Shown here: positions 1-6,052 of the stretch, in pieces
How the letters are laid out: every line of letters starts with the position of its first letter
Numbering within the stretch: position 1 is the stretch's first letter
Assembly: GCA_050114795.1 (NCBI GenBank)
Contig: JASFRS010000062.1
Coordinates: 1 to 13,720, forward strand
DNA: 13,720 nt
Direction of reading: 5' to 3'
Origin: JASFRS01 sp050114795
Lineage (GTDB): Bacteria; Pseudomonadota; Alphaproteobacteria; Sphingomonadales; CAKZYD01
Made by a program: the position numbers and the translations under genes
The notes under the pieces: model-generated
The model's database searches: none
Seen by the model: the letters and a program-made list of their open reading frames with translations, nothing else
What the model was told of the DNA's origin: nothing

Positions 1-61
1 ACTCCATCCCCCCCAGAAACAGTGAGTTTGACCCAACATCCCAAAGCTTTGCATCTGTCAA
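1..61 (-). CDS. Possible start of a downstream gene in the peptide cluster (partial)
   Basis: A reading frame starting with TTG at 61 runs out of the window at position 1 and begins (M)TDAKLWDVGSNSLFLGGME. It follows the toroid gene on the same strand with a 12-nt gap. A GAGAGGG ribosome-binding site sits 6 nt before the TTG. The composition looks like real protein, unlike the two competing frames: an ATGA-overlap start reading MRGHSFDRC, and an internal ATG reading MQSFGMLGQ. Only about 20 residues are visible and I do not recognise the family. If real, it is the fifth gene of the minus-strand cluster; a transporter, peptidase or further modifying enzyme would be expected there, but nothing visible shows which. 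Confidence 0.4.
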   Translation of the reverse strand, partial: MTDAKLWDVGSNSLFLGGME

Positions 62-73
62 AGCTATGCCCTC

Positions 74-1309
74 TCATTCTCTGGAATGGGGGGGCTTTTT
101 CTGAACGAGGTCTTGCTCTCTACGAAAGGCATCAATTGTAAATTTTGCAGCCCAATTCAAAAATTCCCAGCGCCCATAATCACCGGATATAGGAAAAGAC
201 CCTCTTATTCCACCACGCACGCCATCAGACCCGTCCAAAATTAGTGTGCGCCGAAGAAAGCTGTTAGTTCGCTGTGCAGCCTCGAAATACGCAGCATCCC
301 CCGTCCACTCATAGAGCATCATCCAGCAGGTGGAAATCTGCGCGGAGCCTGTCATACAGACCCAGGAAACTGCTGGCCGCCAATTTGAATAAAAACGCCC
401 TGCAAGTCGCCCATCTTCTCCCAATTGGTCTTTGAGAGCATCAGCGGTTTTTATTCCGGCTTTCAAGATGGCTTCATCATTCGAAAGGCGATAGGCTTCT
501 AATATGCCCCTCAATACATAACCGAGCGTATGAGTCAGTGGTTTATTGGGCTTCGTTAAACAGCAATGATCAAACCATCCATTATCTTTTTGATGCCTGA
601 GCGCCCATCTAACCTGCCTCAACCCTGCCTCCCCATAGCCATGGCCGGGGGCAACGCGCTCTGCTTCAAATAAGCCCCAGGAAACATGAGTCTCATAAAC
701 TTTATCGCCAGGCTTCGCATAAGGCGTAGCATAAGCCCGCCACGCCCCATCTTCATCTTGTGTGTCTCTCAACCAGGAGGCCGCCTTATGCATGGCGGCA
801 CTATAATCCTCACGGCTCGAAACATCCGCTGCCGCTGCGAGGCCAATCAAAATCTGGCCTGTATTAAAGGTGACGGGAATGACGGGTGTCTGCGTGATCG
901 TCCCGCCTTGAAAGGCCCCATCATCCAATTGAATAGATATCAACCAATCCACCATGCGTTGGGCGCGGGCACTGAGGTCACTACGATATCCCTGTTCCGC
1001 CTCAGTCAAGAGTGTTGGAATAATATACCCCGTTGTTTCAGGATAAGAGGACGCCCACCCATCAATAAGGCTGAAATCGCGCGCCACACCTCCGTCCCTG
1101 GTCGCTGAATGATCCTGCGCTCTGCACAACCAGTCCATGACCACAGCGATCGCCGTTTCATTCCCGATATCTTCAATAAATGTGGCTTTTCTATCTCGCG
1201 CTCGGAGCGCCCGACCCTCAGGGCAGAGCTGTTTTGCTTTTTGATAATCATAATAAGCTGCCAGCAGTCCTTCGGGAAATAACCGATGGAATGATAATCG
1301 CTTCGACAT
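74..1309 (-). CDS. Alpha/alpha-toroid repeat protein (prenyltransferase/terpene-cyclase-like fold), peptide-cluster accessory protein
   Basis: This 411-residue protein has no signal peptide or membrane segment, so it is probably cytoplasmic. It carries about five degenerate repeats of the form W-L-x-x-Q-x-x-D-G (near residues 60-74, 122-133, 179-190, 235-246 and 289-303). Such QW-like repeats are typical of alpha/alpha toroids, such as prenyltransferases, squalene cyclases, LanC cyclases and some polysaccharide enzymes. Possible active-site or metal residues are the D-H-C-C run at 247-250, H260 and C318 in WVCMTGSAQ; W-A-S-S-Y-P-E-T-T-G-Y at 85-95 looks conserved in character. The ATG has an AGGGAAA ribosome-binding site and lies 6 nt after the acyltransferase stop, so the two are very likely co-transcribed. 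The fold is inferred from repeats only, and the reaction is unknown. Toroid proteins of this kind also occur in polysaccharide clusters, so a role on the peptide is a guess from position. Confidence 0.7.
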   Translation of the reverse strand: MSKRLSFHRLFPEGLLAAYYDYQKAKQLCPEGRALRARDRKATFIEDIGNETAIAVVMDWLCRAQDHSATRDGGVARDFSLIDGWASSYPETTGYIIPTLLTEAEQGYRSDLSARAQRMVDWLISIQLDDGAFQGGTITQTPVIPVTFNTGQILIGLAAAADVSSREDYSAAMHKAASWLRDTQDEDGAWRAYATPYAKPGDKVYETHVSWGLFEAERVAPGHGYGEAGLRQVRWALRHQKDNGWFDHCCLTKPNKPLTHTLGYVLRGILEAYRLSNDEAILKAGIKTADALKDQLGEDGRLAGRFYSNWRPAVSWVCMTGSAQISTCWMMLYEWTGDAAYFEAAQRTNSFLRRTLILDGSDGVRGGIRGSFPISGDYGRWEFLNWAAKFTIDAFRREQDLVQKKPPHSRE

Positions 1310-1315
1310 GGTGCG

Positions 1316-2230
1316 CTATTTCCCTGACTGAACGAAGCGGCGCAAATCCTGTTTAGTACTGTAAATCGTGATGCCAACCTTCATTAAATCTCTAATCGCC
1401 TTATAGAAACGGTCAACTCTTACCACCCAAACTTTGCCCCGACCGACTTGGAACCAGCGTAACCCCGCTTGGTCCTCAAGCCATTTTGTATAGAACTCTC
1501 GGATATCGCTGTTTTCCACCCTATCGATCCGAGTATGAGCAATGTTCTTATCGTGAGCATTCAAAGACAATTCGACGACACGGCCCTGCCAATCCTTGCA
1601 CCGCGCATACAAAGGCGAGTCTTTAGTAAAGACATCCAAGGGGAAATCCTCTTCAATCTCTTCAAGACAATGATAAAAAGTGACATGACCAAGATCGGAC
1701 CCCAGGCCCATGATGTAGGCATTCATGTCAATCAACTTGGCCATCGGTGACCCTGGTCCGAAGCTGGTTCCACAAAGGTGATGATCTTTGATCAACTCAT
1801 GTGCATGGAGCCCCAAGGCGGCGAAGCTGTGAGTTGGATGAATGCTGCGTTCCACAGCTTCTAAATGCAGAAACCGGTCCGGTATGGCGCCAAGGCCCGA
1901 AATCTTAGCACGGACGTCAAAGACATAATCCGATATAAGCGTCTTATACATGGTGCCGAATATGGTAAAAGTGGGGAGTAACAGTGTGCCTTTTCGGCGG
2001 TTCACGAATATCTCTACTAGCGCTTCAATAACGCTTTGCGCCCCGCCTTCAACAAATCCTAGGGATTTGAGTGAGGAATGAACCAAGACCGTTGCGCCGT
2101 GCTCCGTCTGCACTTTTTCCAGATCTTGAAGCAAATCGTCTTTTGACAGATGCTTGAGCGTCTGTCTCAGGTTTTTGGACCTTCGCCTTTGCAGGAAAGA
2201 GTTCCAGATTGACTTCACAAATTGTTTCAA
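1316..2230 (-). CDS. AAC(3)-family (YokD-like) acyltransferase
   Basis: Family hallmarks are clear: V-L-V-H-S-S-L-K-S-L-G near the N-terminus, T-L-L-L-P-T-F, then H-P-T-H-S-F-A-A-L-G, the F-G-P-G-S-P-M loop, and G-L-G-S-D-L-G followed by Y-H-C-L-E-E. Counted from the TTG, the HPTHS histidines are 131 and 134 and the YHCLEE histidine is 187. Members transfer an acetyl group from acetyl-CoA to an amine; many are not resistance enzymes. No ATG exists at the 5' end of this frame. I place the start at TTG 2230, giving 304 residues, because an AGAGGGGGG ribosome-binding site precedes it; TTG 2284 is an alternative adding 18 residues without a good site. It lies 144 nt after the ATP-grasp gene. Classical microviridin clusters carry a GNAT N-acetyltransferase, so an unrelated acetyltransferase doing the same job here is an attractive inference. 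Aminoglycoside resistance or sugar acetylation cannot be excluded. Confidence 0.85.
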   Translation of the reverse strand: MKQFVKSIWNSFLQRRRSKNLRQTLKHLSKDDLLQDLEKVQTEHGATVLVHSSLKSLGFVEGGAQSVIEALVEIFVNRRKGTLLLPTFTIFGTMYKTLISDYVFDVRAKISGLGAIPDRFLHLEAVERSIHPTHSFAALGLHAHELIKDHHLCGTSFGPGSPMAKLIDMNAYIMGLGSDLGHVTFYHCLEEIEEDFPLDVFTKDSPLYARCKDWQGRVVELSLNAHDKNIAHTRIDRVENSDIREFYTKWLEDQAGLRWFQVGRGKVWVVRVDRFYKAIRDLMKVGITIYSTKQDLRRFVQSGK

Positions 2231-2374
2231 GAGCCCCCCTCTCTCGACCCCAAAATATGCGACCGTCCTGCTTGGATGGAACAACCATAATGCTTTCAGG
2301 ACAAGTAAATCAACAACGGGGGGTTTTTCTTGAATAGAGGAAAGATATTAAAGAAAGAATGAAATCAAAGCCGG

Positions 2375-3388
2375 TCAGGCTGCAGACAGTGGTGAAGAAT
2401 TCAAATTATGAAACGGTAAGGTGGCAATCTTATTTTTAAATGCGTGAGCAAATGCTTTCGAAATGGCGCCATCGACAATCTTGTCCAACCAGCCCCATTG
2501 CCCATCCTGATTACATTCAAGAAACCAATGTTTACCGTCCAAATCAACGATCAAATCAAAGCTTCCACTGAATAATCCAGCTTTTTGGTTAAACGCAATC
2601 AGCTGCGCCTTGACACGATCATCAAGATCAAAGGGCGTAAACTCAAGCGTTGCGTTACCGCGTCGCCAGTCAATGGCATAATAAGCGTCAATTTGAGATT
2701 CAATTTTGAAAGCAAAGACAAGATCATCAATAACCACAGCCCTTATTTCATATTTTTTTGAGACATTGGTTTGAACCATATGCGGGCAGGCAGAAAAACT
2801 GTCAGCATCGGCGGCTGCAATCTGGTCCTCATTCACCTCCATCGTCATTACAACATGAGGTTTTTCCTCTATATTCTTAGGCAGAACATTATCGCCCGAA
2901 AGTGATTTCATGATCGTCCCGCTTTGATTTTGCACAAAATCCAAAATATCGGATTTAGTGTTGGAAACCAGAGTTTCAGGACAGGAAAGACCAACCTGGG
3001 CCGCAAGAATCTGTTGATAAGGCTTGTGCATGATCATGAAAGAATCAGGCGTATTCACCGTGCGGTCACTGAATATCTTAGCGATCAACCTGTAAAGAGA
3101 TCGCCATTCCTTCGCGCGCAAATCCGCAATTTGTACATCGCCCTTGGGAAACAAGGACATGCCCCTGATCAGCTTTACCCGGTGCCAGATAAGAAAGCGC
3201 CCGCTAAGTGGCTCACCTTCTATCACAAGATTATAAGACCCGTTCGAGCCCACCTCCAATTTTACCGGCGTAGAGGCTTCATGATCAATAACCTGAGCAT
3301 TCACGCCCAGAGCTTCAATATGACCACAAACCCAATCAATATGTGGATCCCGACGAGTCCCGAGAACAATTAGCTGATCAGAAGGCAT
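2375..3388 (-). CDS. MvdD-like ATP-grasp peptide ligase (graspetide synthetase)
   Basis: This 337-residue cytoplasmic enzyme is expected to form side-chain ester (or amide) links in a leader-bearing precursor, using ATP to activate Asp/Glu carboxylates as acyl phosphates. An N-terminal pre-ATP-grasp region (about 1-110) is followed by HKPYQQ (K122), the nucleotide-binding I-M-K-S-L-S-G (K161), M-V-Q-T-N-V-S-K-K-Y-E-I-R (Q206, K211/K212, E214, R216), F-K-I-E-S-Q...D-W-R-R (K228, D240-R243), F-D-L-I-V-D-L-D-G (D278) and the metal-binding end F-L-E-C-N-Q-D-G-Q-W-G-W (E291, N293). The FKI(D/E)SQ...DWR and E-x-N-x-x-G-Q-W-x-W signatures distinguish the MvdC/MvdD peptide-ligase group from RimK or D-Ala-D-Ala ligases. 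Length is normal for the group. The start codon lies 6 nt after the precursor stop, with no good ribosome-binding site of its own, which suggests translational coupling. Assignment to the group is secure; the chemistry on this peptide is inferred. Confidence 0.92.
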   Translation of the reverse strand: MPSDQLIVLGTRRDPHIDWVCGHIEALGVNAQVIDHEASTPVKLEVGSNGSYNLVIEGEPLSGRFLIWHRVKLIRGMSLFPKGDVQIADLRAKEWRSLYRLIAKIFSDRTVNTPDSFMIMHKPYQQILAAQVGLSCPETLVSNTKSDILDFVQNQSGTIMKSLSGDNVLPKNIEEKPHVVMTMEVNEDQIAAADADSFSACPHMVQTNVSKKYEIRAVVIDDLVFAFKIESQIDAYYAIDWRRGNATLEFTPFDLDDRVKAQLIAFNQKAGLFSGSFDLIVDLDGKHWFLECNQDGQWGWLDKIVDGAISKAFAHAFKNKIATLPFHNLNSSPLSAA

Positions 3389-3394
3389 ATCAAA

Positions 3395-3571
3395 TTAGCA
3401 ATCGCCAGGGTCAAAACCGCCATCATCCTCATCGGTAACCGTAAGAGATTCACAGTCACCGGGAACATTGCCGCCTGAAACGCGTTTAAACTCTTCCGGT
3501 TTGAGTGCGCGATATCGAATACGCTCGACCTCATGATGCTGAAGCAAAAATGGTTTCATATTCTTAGACAT
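3395..3571 (-). CDS. Graspetide-like RiPP precursor peptide (58 aa)
   Basis: A 58-residue ORF begins at ATG 3571 behind a strong AAGAGGGGGAAAG ribosome-binding site and ends 6 nt before the ATP-grasp ligase. The leader (about 1-34) contains MKPFLLQHHEVERI at 5-18, reminiscent of the PFFARFL helix by which microviridin precursors dock on their ligases, and LKPEEFKRVSGG at 23-34, which looks like a double-glycine bacteriocin-type leader end. The predicted core is residues 35-58. Its centre is SLTVTDEDDGG (42-52), giving S42, T44 and T46 as hydroxyl donors next to D47, E48, D49 and D50. The core has eight acidic residues and no lysine, so only ester links are possible, matching the single ligase. 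P-G-D-C occurs twice, at 37-40 and 55-58, bracketing the donor/acceptor block. Precursor identity is inferred from position and composition; ring number and connectivity cannot be read from sequence. Confidence 0.85.
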   Translation of the reverse strand: MSKNMKPFLLQHHEVERIRYRALKPEEFKRVSGGNVPGDCESLTVTDEDDGGFDPGDC

Positions 3572-3625
3572 ATGCTTTCCCCCTCTTAACGATCTGGATT
3601 TTGTTATACAACGCCATCAGGTCAA
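3572..3625 (-). promoter_or_regulatory. Possible promoter of the peptide cluster
   Basis: Upstream of the precursor, on the minus strand, a good -10-like TATAAC (plus positions 3603-3608) lies about 31 nt before the ATG. TTGACC (3620-3625) and TTGACA (3642-3647) occur further up, but neither is 16-18 nt from TATAAC: the nearest spacer is only 11 nt. The promoter may therefore lack a proper -35 and need an activator, or the hexamers may be coincidental. The shared intergenic region also carries the MerR operator about 120 bp upstream of the precursor ATG. Confidence 0.3.
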
Positions 3626-3693
3626 CACCTATAAAGTGCACTGTCAATTATTTTTTCAATTCAAGCGAAACAAATGGTTTCAGCCTTGAGGCG

Positions 3694-3717
3694 GTTGACG
3701 TTTACGTAAACGTCAAC
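3694..3717. promoter_or_regulatory. Perfect 24-bp palindrome, LiuR-type MerR operator
   Basis: The half-site GTTGACGTTTAC is followed at once by its exact reverse complement, with no mismatch across 24 bp. It lies about 50 bp before the MerR gene. From memory it resembles the TTACGTnAACGT-type operators described for LiuR, the proteobacterial MerR regulator of acyl-CoA degradation genes. It is most simply the binding site of the adjacent regulator, giving autoregulation of the whole operon. Confidence 0.75.
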
Positions 3718-3723
3718 TAAATT
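3695..3723 (+). promoter_or_regulatory. Promoter of the merR-beta-oxidation operon
   Basis: TTGACG (3695-3700) and TAAATT (3718-3723) are separated by exactly 17 bp, and most of the palindromic operator is that spacer. An operator inside the spacer is typical of MerR-family promoters. The -10 matches the consensus at four of six positions. The start codon of the regulator lies about 47 nt after the -10. Confidence 0.55.
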
Positions 3724-3769
3724 ACAGACAGAGAATCGGGGCTTAATCCCACTAGGGAGAGGTAAGAAT

Positions 3770-4174
3770 ATGGGGACGGAAGAAAGCTTCAGCATCACGG
3801 ACTTGGCGGAAGAATTTAAAATCACGCCACGGACCATCAGATTTTATGAAGATCAAGAATTACTGACCCCCGAACGGCGAGGCCAGAACCGCGTCTATTC
3901 CAAAAGAGATTATACCCGCCTCGCCTGGATTTTAAGAGGTAAACGCGTCGGCTTCTCGCTAGCTGAAATCCGCGAAATGCTTGACCTCTATGACGTAGGC
4001 GACGGACGTAAAACCCAACGCGCTGTCACGCTGGAGAAATGTAGAGATCGCATAGATGCCCTTTCTCAGCAGCGGGATGACATTGACGCGACCATCGAAG
4101 AATTGGAAAGATTTTGCCAGACTTTGGAAAATCTCTTCCTTGATGAACAAAAACCAAAAAAGAAGACAGCTTAA
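3770..4174 (+). CDS. MerR-family transcriptional regulator, LiuR-like
   Basis: This 134-residue protein has an N-terminal winged helix: F-S-I-T-D-L-A-E-E-F at 7-16, I-T-P-R-T-I-R-F-Y-E-D at 18-28 and the wing R-R-G-Q-N-R-V-Y-S at 36-44. G-F-S-L-A-E-I-R-E-M at 61-70 follows, then a long dimerisation helix (about 85-123), and a basic tail. There is no cluster of metal-binding cysteines, so it is not a metal or mercury sensor. MerR proteins of this type (LiuR) sit at the head of acyl-CoA degradation operons in proteobacteria and respond to acyl-CoA-related signals. The ATG has a GGGAGAGG ribosome-binding site. Position next to the dehydrogenase (46-nt gap) and the palindrome in its promoter support local, autoregulated control of beta-oxidation. 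The effector is not visible from sequence. Confidence 0.88.
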   Translation: MGTEESFSITDLAEEFKITPRTIRFYEDQELLTPERRGQNRVYSKRDYTRLAWILRGKRVGFSLAEIREMLDLYDVGDGRKTQRAVTLEKCRDRIDALSQQRDDIDATIEELERFCQTLENLFLDEQKPKKKTA

Positions 4175-4220
4175 AGCGCACATTTAGCTGACCAATTTTC
4201 GCGAAAGAAAGGTTTGTGAC

Positions 4221-6014
4221 ATGCCAACCTATAAGGCACCGGTTAAAGATACGAAGTTCATTTTAGACAATATTGTCCAATTGGAAAATTACTCCAACCT
4301 GCCTGGTTTTGAAGAAGCCACGCCGGATATGGTGACTGCCATTTTGGATGAAGGCGCTAAATTCGTTGAAAATGTGCTGCAACCTTTGAACCAGGTTGGC
4401 GACCGCGAAGGCTGCGTGCGCCATGAAGATGGCTCTGTCACCACACCTCCGGGCTTTAAAGACGCTTATGACCAATATTGTGAAGCGGGATGGGGCACTT
4501 TATCCGCGCCGCAGGAATTCGGCGGTCAGGGCCTGCCCCATGTATTGGGCGTGGCATTCAGCGAATATATGGTATCCGCAAACATGGCCTTTGCTATGTA
4601 CCCGGGCCTGACCCATGGCGCAATTGAGTCCATCATTGCAGTCGGCTCTGAGGAACAGAAGCAAACCTATTTACCGAATATGATTTCCGGAAAATGGACC
4701 GGAACGATGAACCTCACCGAGCCGCATTGCGGCACGGACTTAGGTTTGCTGCGCACCAAAGCCGAACCACAGGCTGATGGCACTTATAAAGTCACCGGAA
4801 CGAAGATTTTTATTTCCAGCGGTGAGCATGACATGAGTGAAAATATCATTCATCTCGTCCTCGCCAAAATGCCCGACAGCCCGGATAATGTGAAAGGTAT
4901 TTCACTCTTCATCGTGCCGAAATATATCGTCAATGAAGACGGCAGTCTGGGCGAACGCAATAGCGTCACCTGTGGATCCATCGAAGAGAAAATGGGCATT
5001 CACGGCAACTCCACCTGCGTCATGAATTATGATGGGGCCACCGGCTATTTGATTGGTGAGAAGGACAAAGGGTTGCGCGCCATGTTCATTATGATGAATG
5101 CAGCGCGCTTGGGTGTTGGCCTACAGGGCTTATCCCTGTCAGAAGTCAGCTATCAAAATGCCGTCACCTATGCCAATGAGCGCATTCAAGGTCGCGCTTT
5201 AACCGGGCCCAAAAACAAAGACGCAAAAGCAGACAGCATCATCGTGCACCCTGATGTGCGCCGCATGTTATTAAATTCTAAAGCCTTTAATGAAGGTGCA
5301 CGCGCTTTGGCACTTTGGGGTGCACTGCAAGTGGACCTGGTTCATAAAGCACCGACTGAGGAAGAGCGGGAGCGCGCAAGCGATCTTATCGGCCTCCTAA
5401 CCCCTGTCATCAAAGGTGTGATGACCGATAAAGGTTATGAAAATGCCACCAACGCCCAACAGGTTTATGGCGGTCATGGCTATATCGCCGAATGGGGTAT
5501 GGAGCAGTTCGTCCGTGATGCGCGGATTGCGCAAATCTATGAAGGCACTAACGGCATTCAAGCGCTTGACCTGGTTGGCCGGAAATTAGCGCAAAATGGT
5601 GGTCGCGCGCTGCGCACCTATTTTGAAGTGCTGCAAGGCTTCATCGCTGAAAATAAAGACGATGAAAATCTGAAGACAGAAGTAGCCGCGCTGGGCAAGG
5701 CTGTTGAGGACTTGCAAGGCGCCACCATGTGGCTGATGCAAAATGCAATGGGCAATCCGGATAATGCCGGTGCCGGCTCCGTCGCCTATATGCATTTGCT
5801 GGGCCTGGTCGCGCTTGGCCATATGTGGCTGCAGATGATGAAAGCTGCGCAAACACATCTCGACAATGGCACCGATGATAAAGAGTTTTATGAGACCAAA
5901 ATTGCGACGGGACGGTATTTCTTCTCCCACATGCTGGTCGAAACAAGTGCTCATCGTGCCCGTGTTGAAGCCGGTGCAGAAAATATGATGGCCCTAGCCG
6001 CCAATGCATTTTGA
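4221..6014 (+). CDS. Acyl-CoA dehydrogenase, large DmdC/FadE5-type
   Basis: This FAD enzyme catalyses alpha,beta-dehydrogenation of an acyl-CoA, the first step of the cycle. At 597 residues it is far longer than the roughly 380-residue short-chain enzymes and matches the DmdC/FadE5 subgroup, with an extra N-terminal segment and a C-terminal domain (about 470-597). Visible motifs are L-T-E-P-H-C-G-T-D-L-G (from about 165), T-K-I-F-I-S-S-G-E-H (about 193-204), A-R-L-G-V-G-L-Q-G-L (about 295), Y-G-G-H-G-Y (416-421) and I-Y-E-G-T-N-G-I-Q, whose E441 is the expected catalytic base. The ATG is preceded by AAAGAAAGG. The substrate is not fixed by sequence: relatives act on fatty acyl-CoAs or on 3-methylmercaptopropionyl-CoA. 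Given the thiolase and multifunctional protein downstream, fatty acyl-CoA is the more likely substrate. Confidence 0.92.
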   Translation: MPTYKAPVKDTKFILDNIVQLENYSNLPGFEEATPDMVTAILDEGAKFVENVLQPLNQVGDREGCVRHEDGSVTTPPGFKDAYDQYCEAGWGTLSAPQEFGGQGLPHVLGVAFSEYMVSANMAFAMYPGLTHGAIESIIAVGSEEQKQTYLPNMISGKWTGTMNLTEPHCGTDLGLLRTKAEPQADGTYKVTGTKIFISSGEHDMSENIIHLVLAKMPDSPDNVKGISLFIVPKYIVNEDGSLGERNSVTCGSIEEKMGIHGNSTCVMNYDGATGYLIGEKDKGLRAMFIMMNAARLGVGLQGLSLSEVSYQNAVTYANERIQGRALTGPKNKDAKADSIIVHPDVRRMLLNSKAFNEGARALALWGALQVDLVHKAPTEEERERASDLIGLLTPVIKGVMTDKGYENATNAQQVYGGHGYIAEWGMEQFVRDARIAQIYEGTNGIQALDLVGRKLAQNGGRALRTYFEVLQGFIAENKDDENLKTEVAALGKAVEDLQGATMWLMQNAMGNPDNAGAGSVAYMHLLGLVALGHMWLQMMKAAQTHLDNGTDDKEFYETKIATGRYFFSHMLVETSAHRARVEAGAENMMALAANAF

Positions 6015-6052
6015 TTTGAAAAGATAGAGACGAGAAATAAGGGAATAGACCC

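Noticed and set aside
686..1108. Plus-strand frames of 60-150 codons opposite or across the main genes (for example 686-1108, 2924-3373, 9877-10167)
   Set aside because: They are antisense to well-supported genes, lack ribosome-binding sites and show no recognisable protein features.
74..1309. LanC-type lanthionine cyclase
   Set aside because: The repeats and the Cys/His residues invite the comparison, but the specific LanC zinc motifs (W-C-Y-G and C-H-G) are not present and no lanthionine dehydratase is seen.
1316..2230. Aminoglycoside-resistance gene
   Set aside because: The AAC(3) fold is clear, but the family is broad, and the position in a peptide cluster gives no support for resistance.
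2049..2288. Frame beginning MVVPSKQDGR with a proper ATG
   Set aside because: It overlaps the acyltransferase in another frame, has no ribosome-binding site and has no family-like sequence; the acyltransferase frame carries all conserved motifs.
3642..3647. TTGACA as -35 of the precursor promoter
   Set aside because: No acceptable -10 lies 16-18 nt downstream on the minus strand; the good TATAAC is far too distant.
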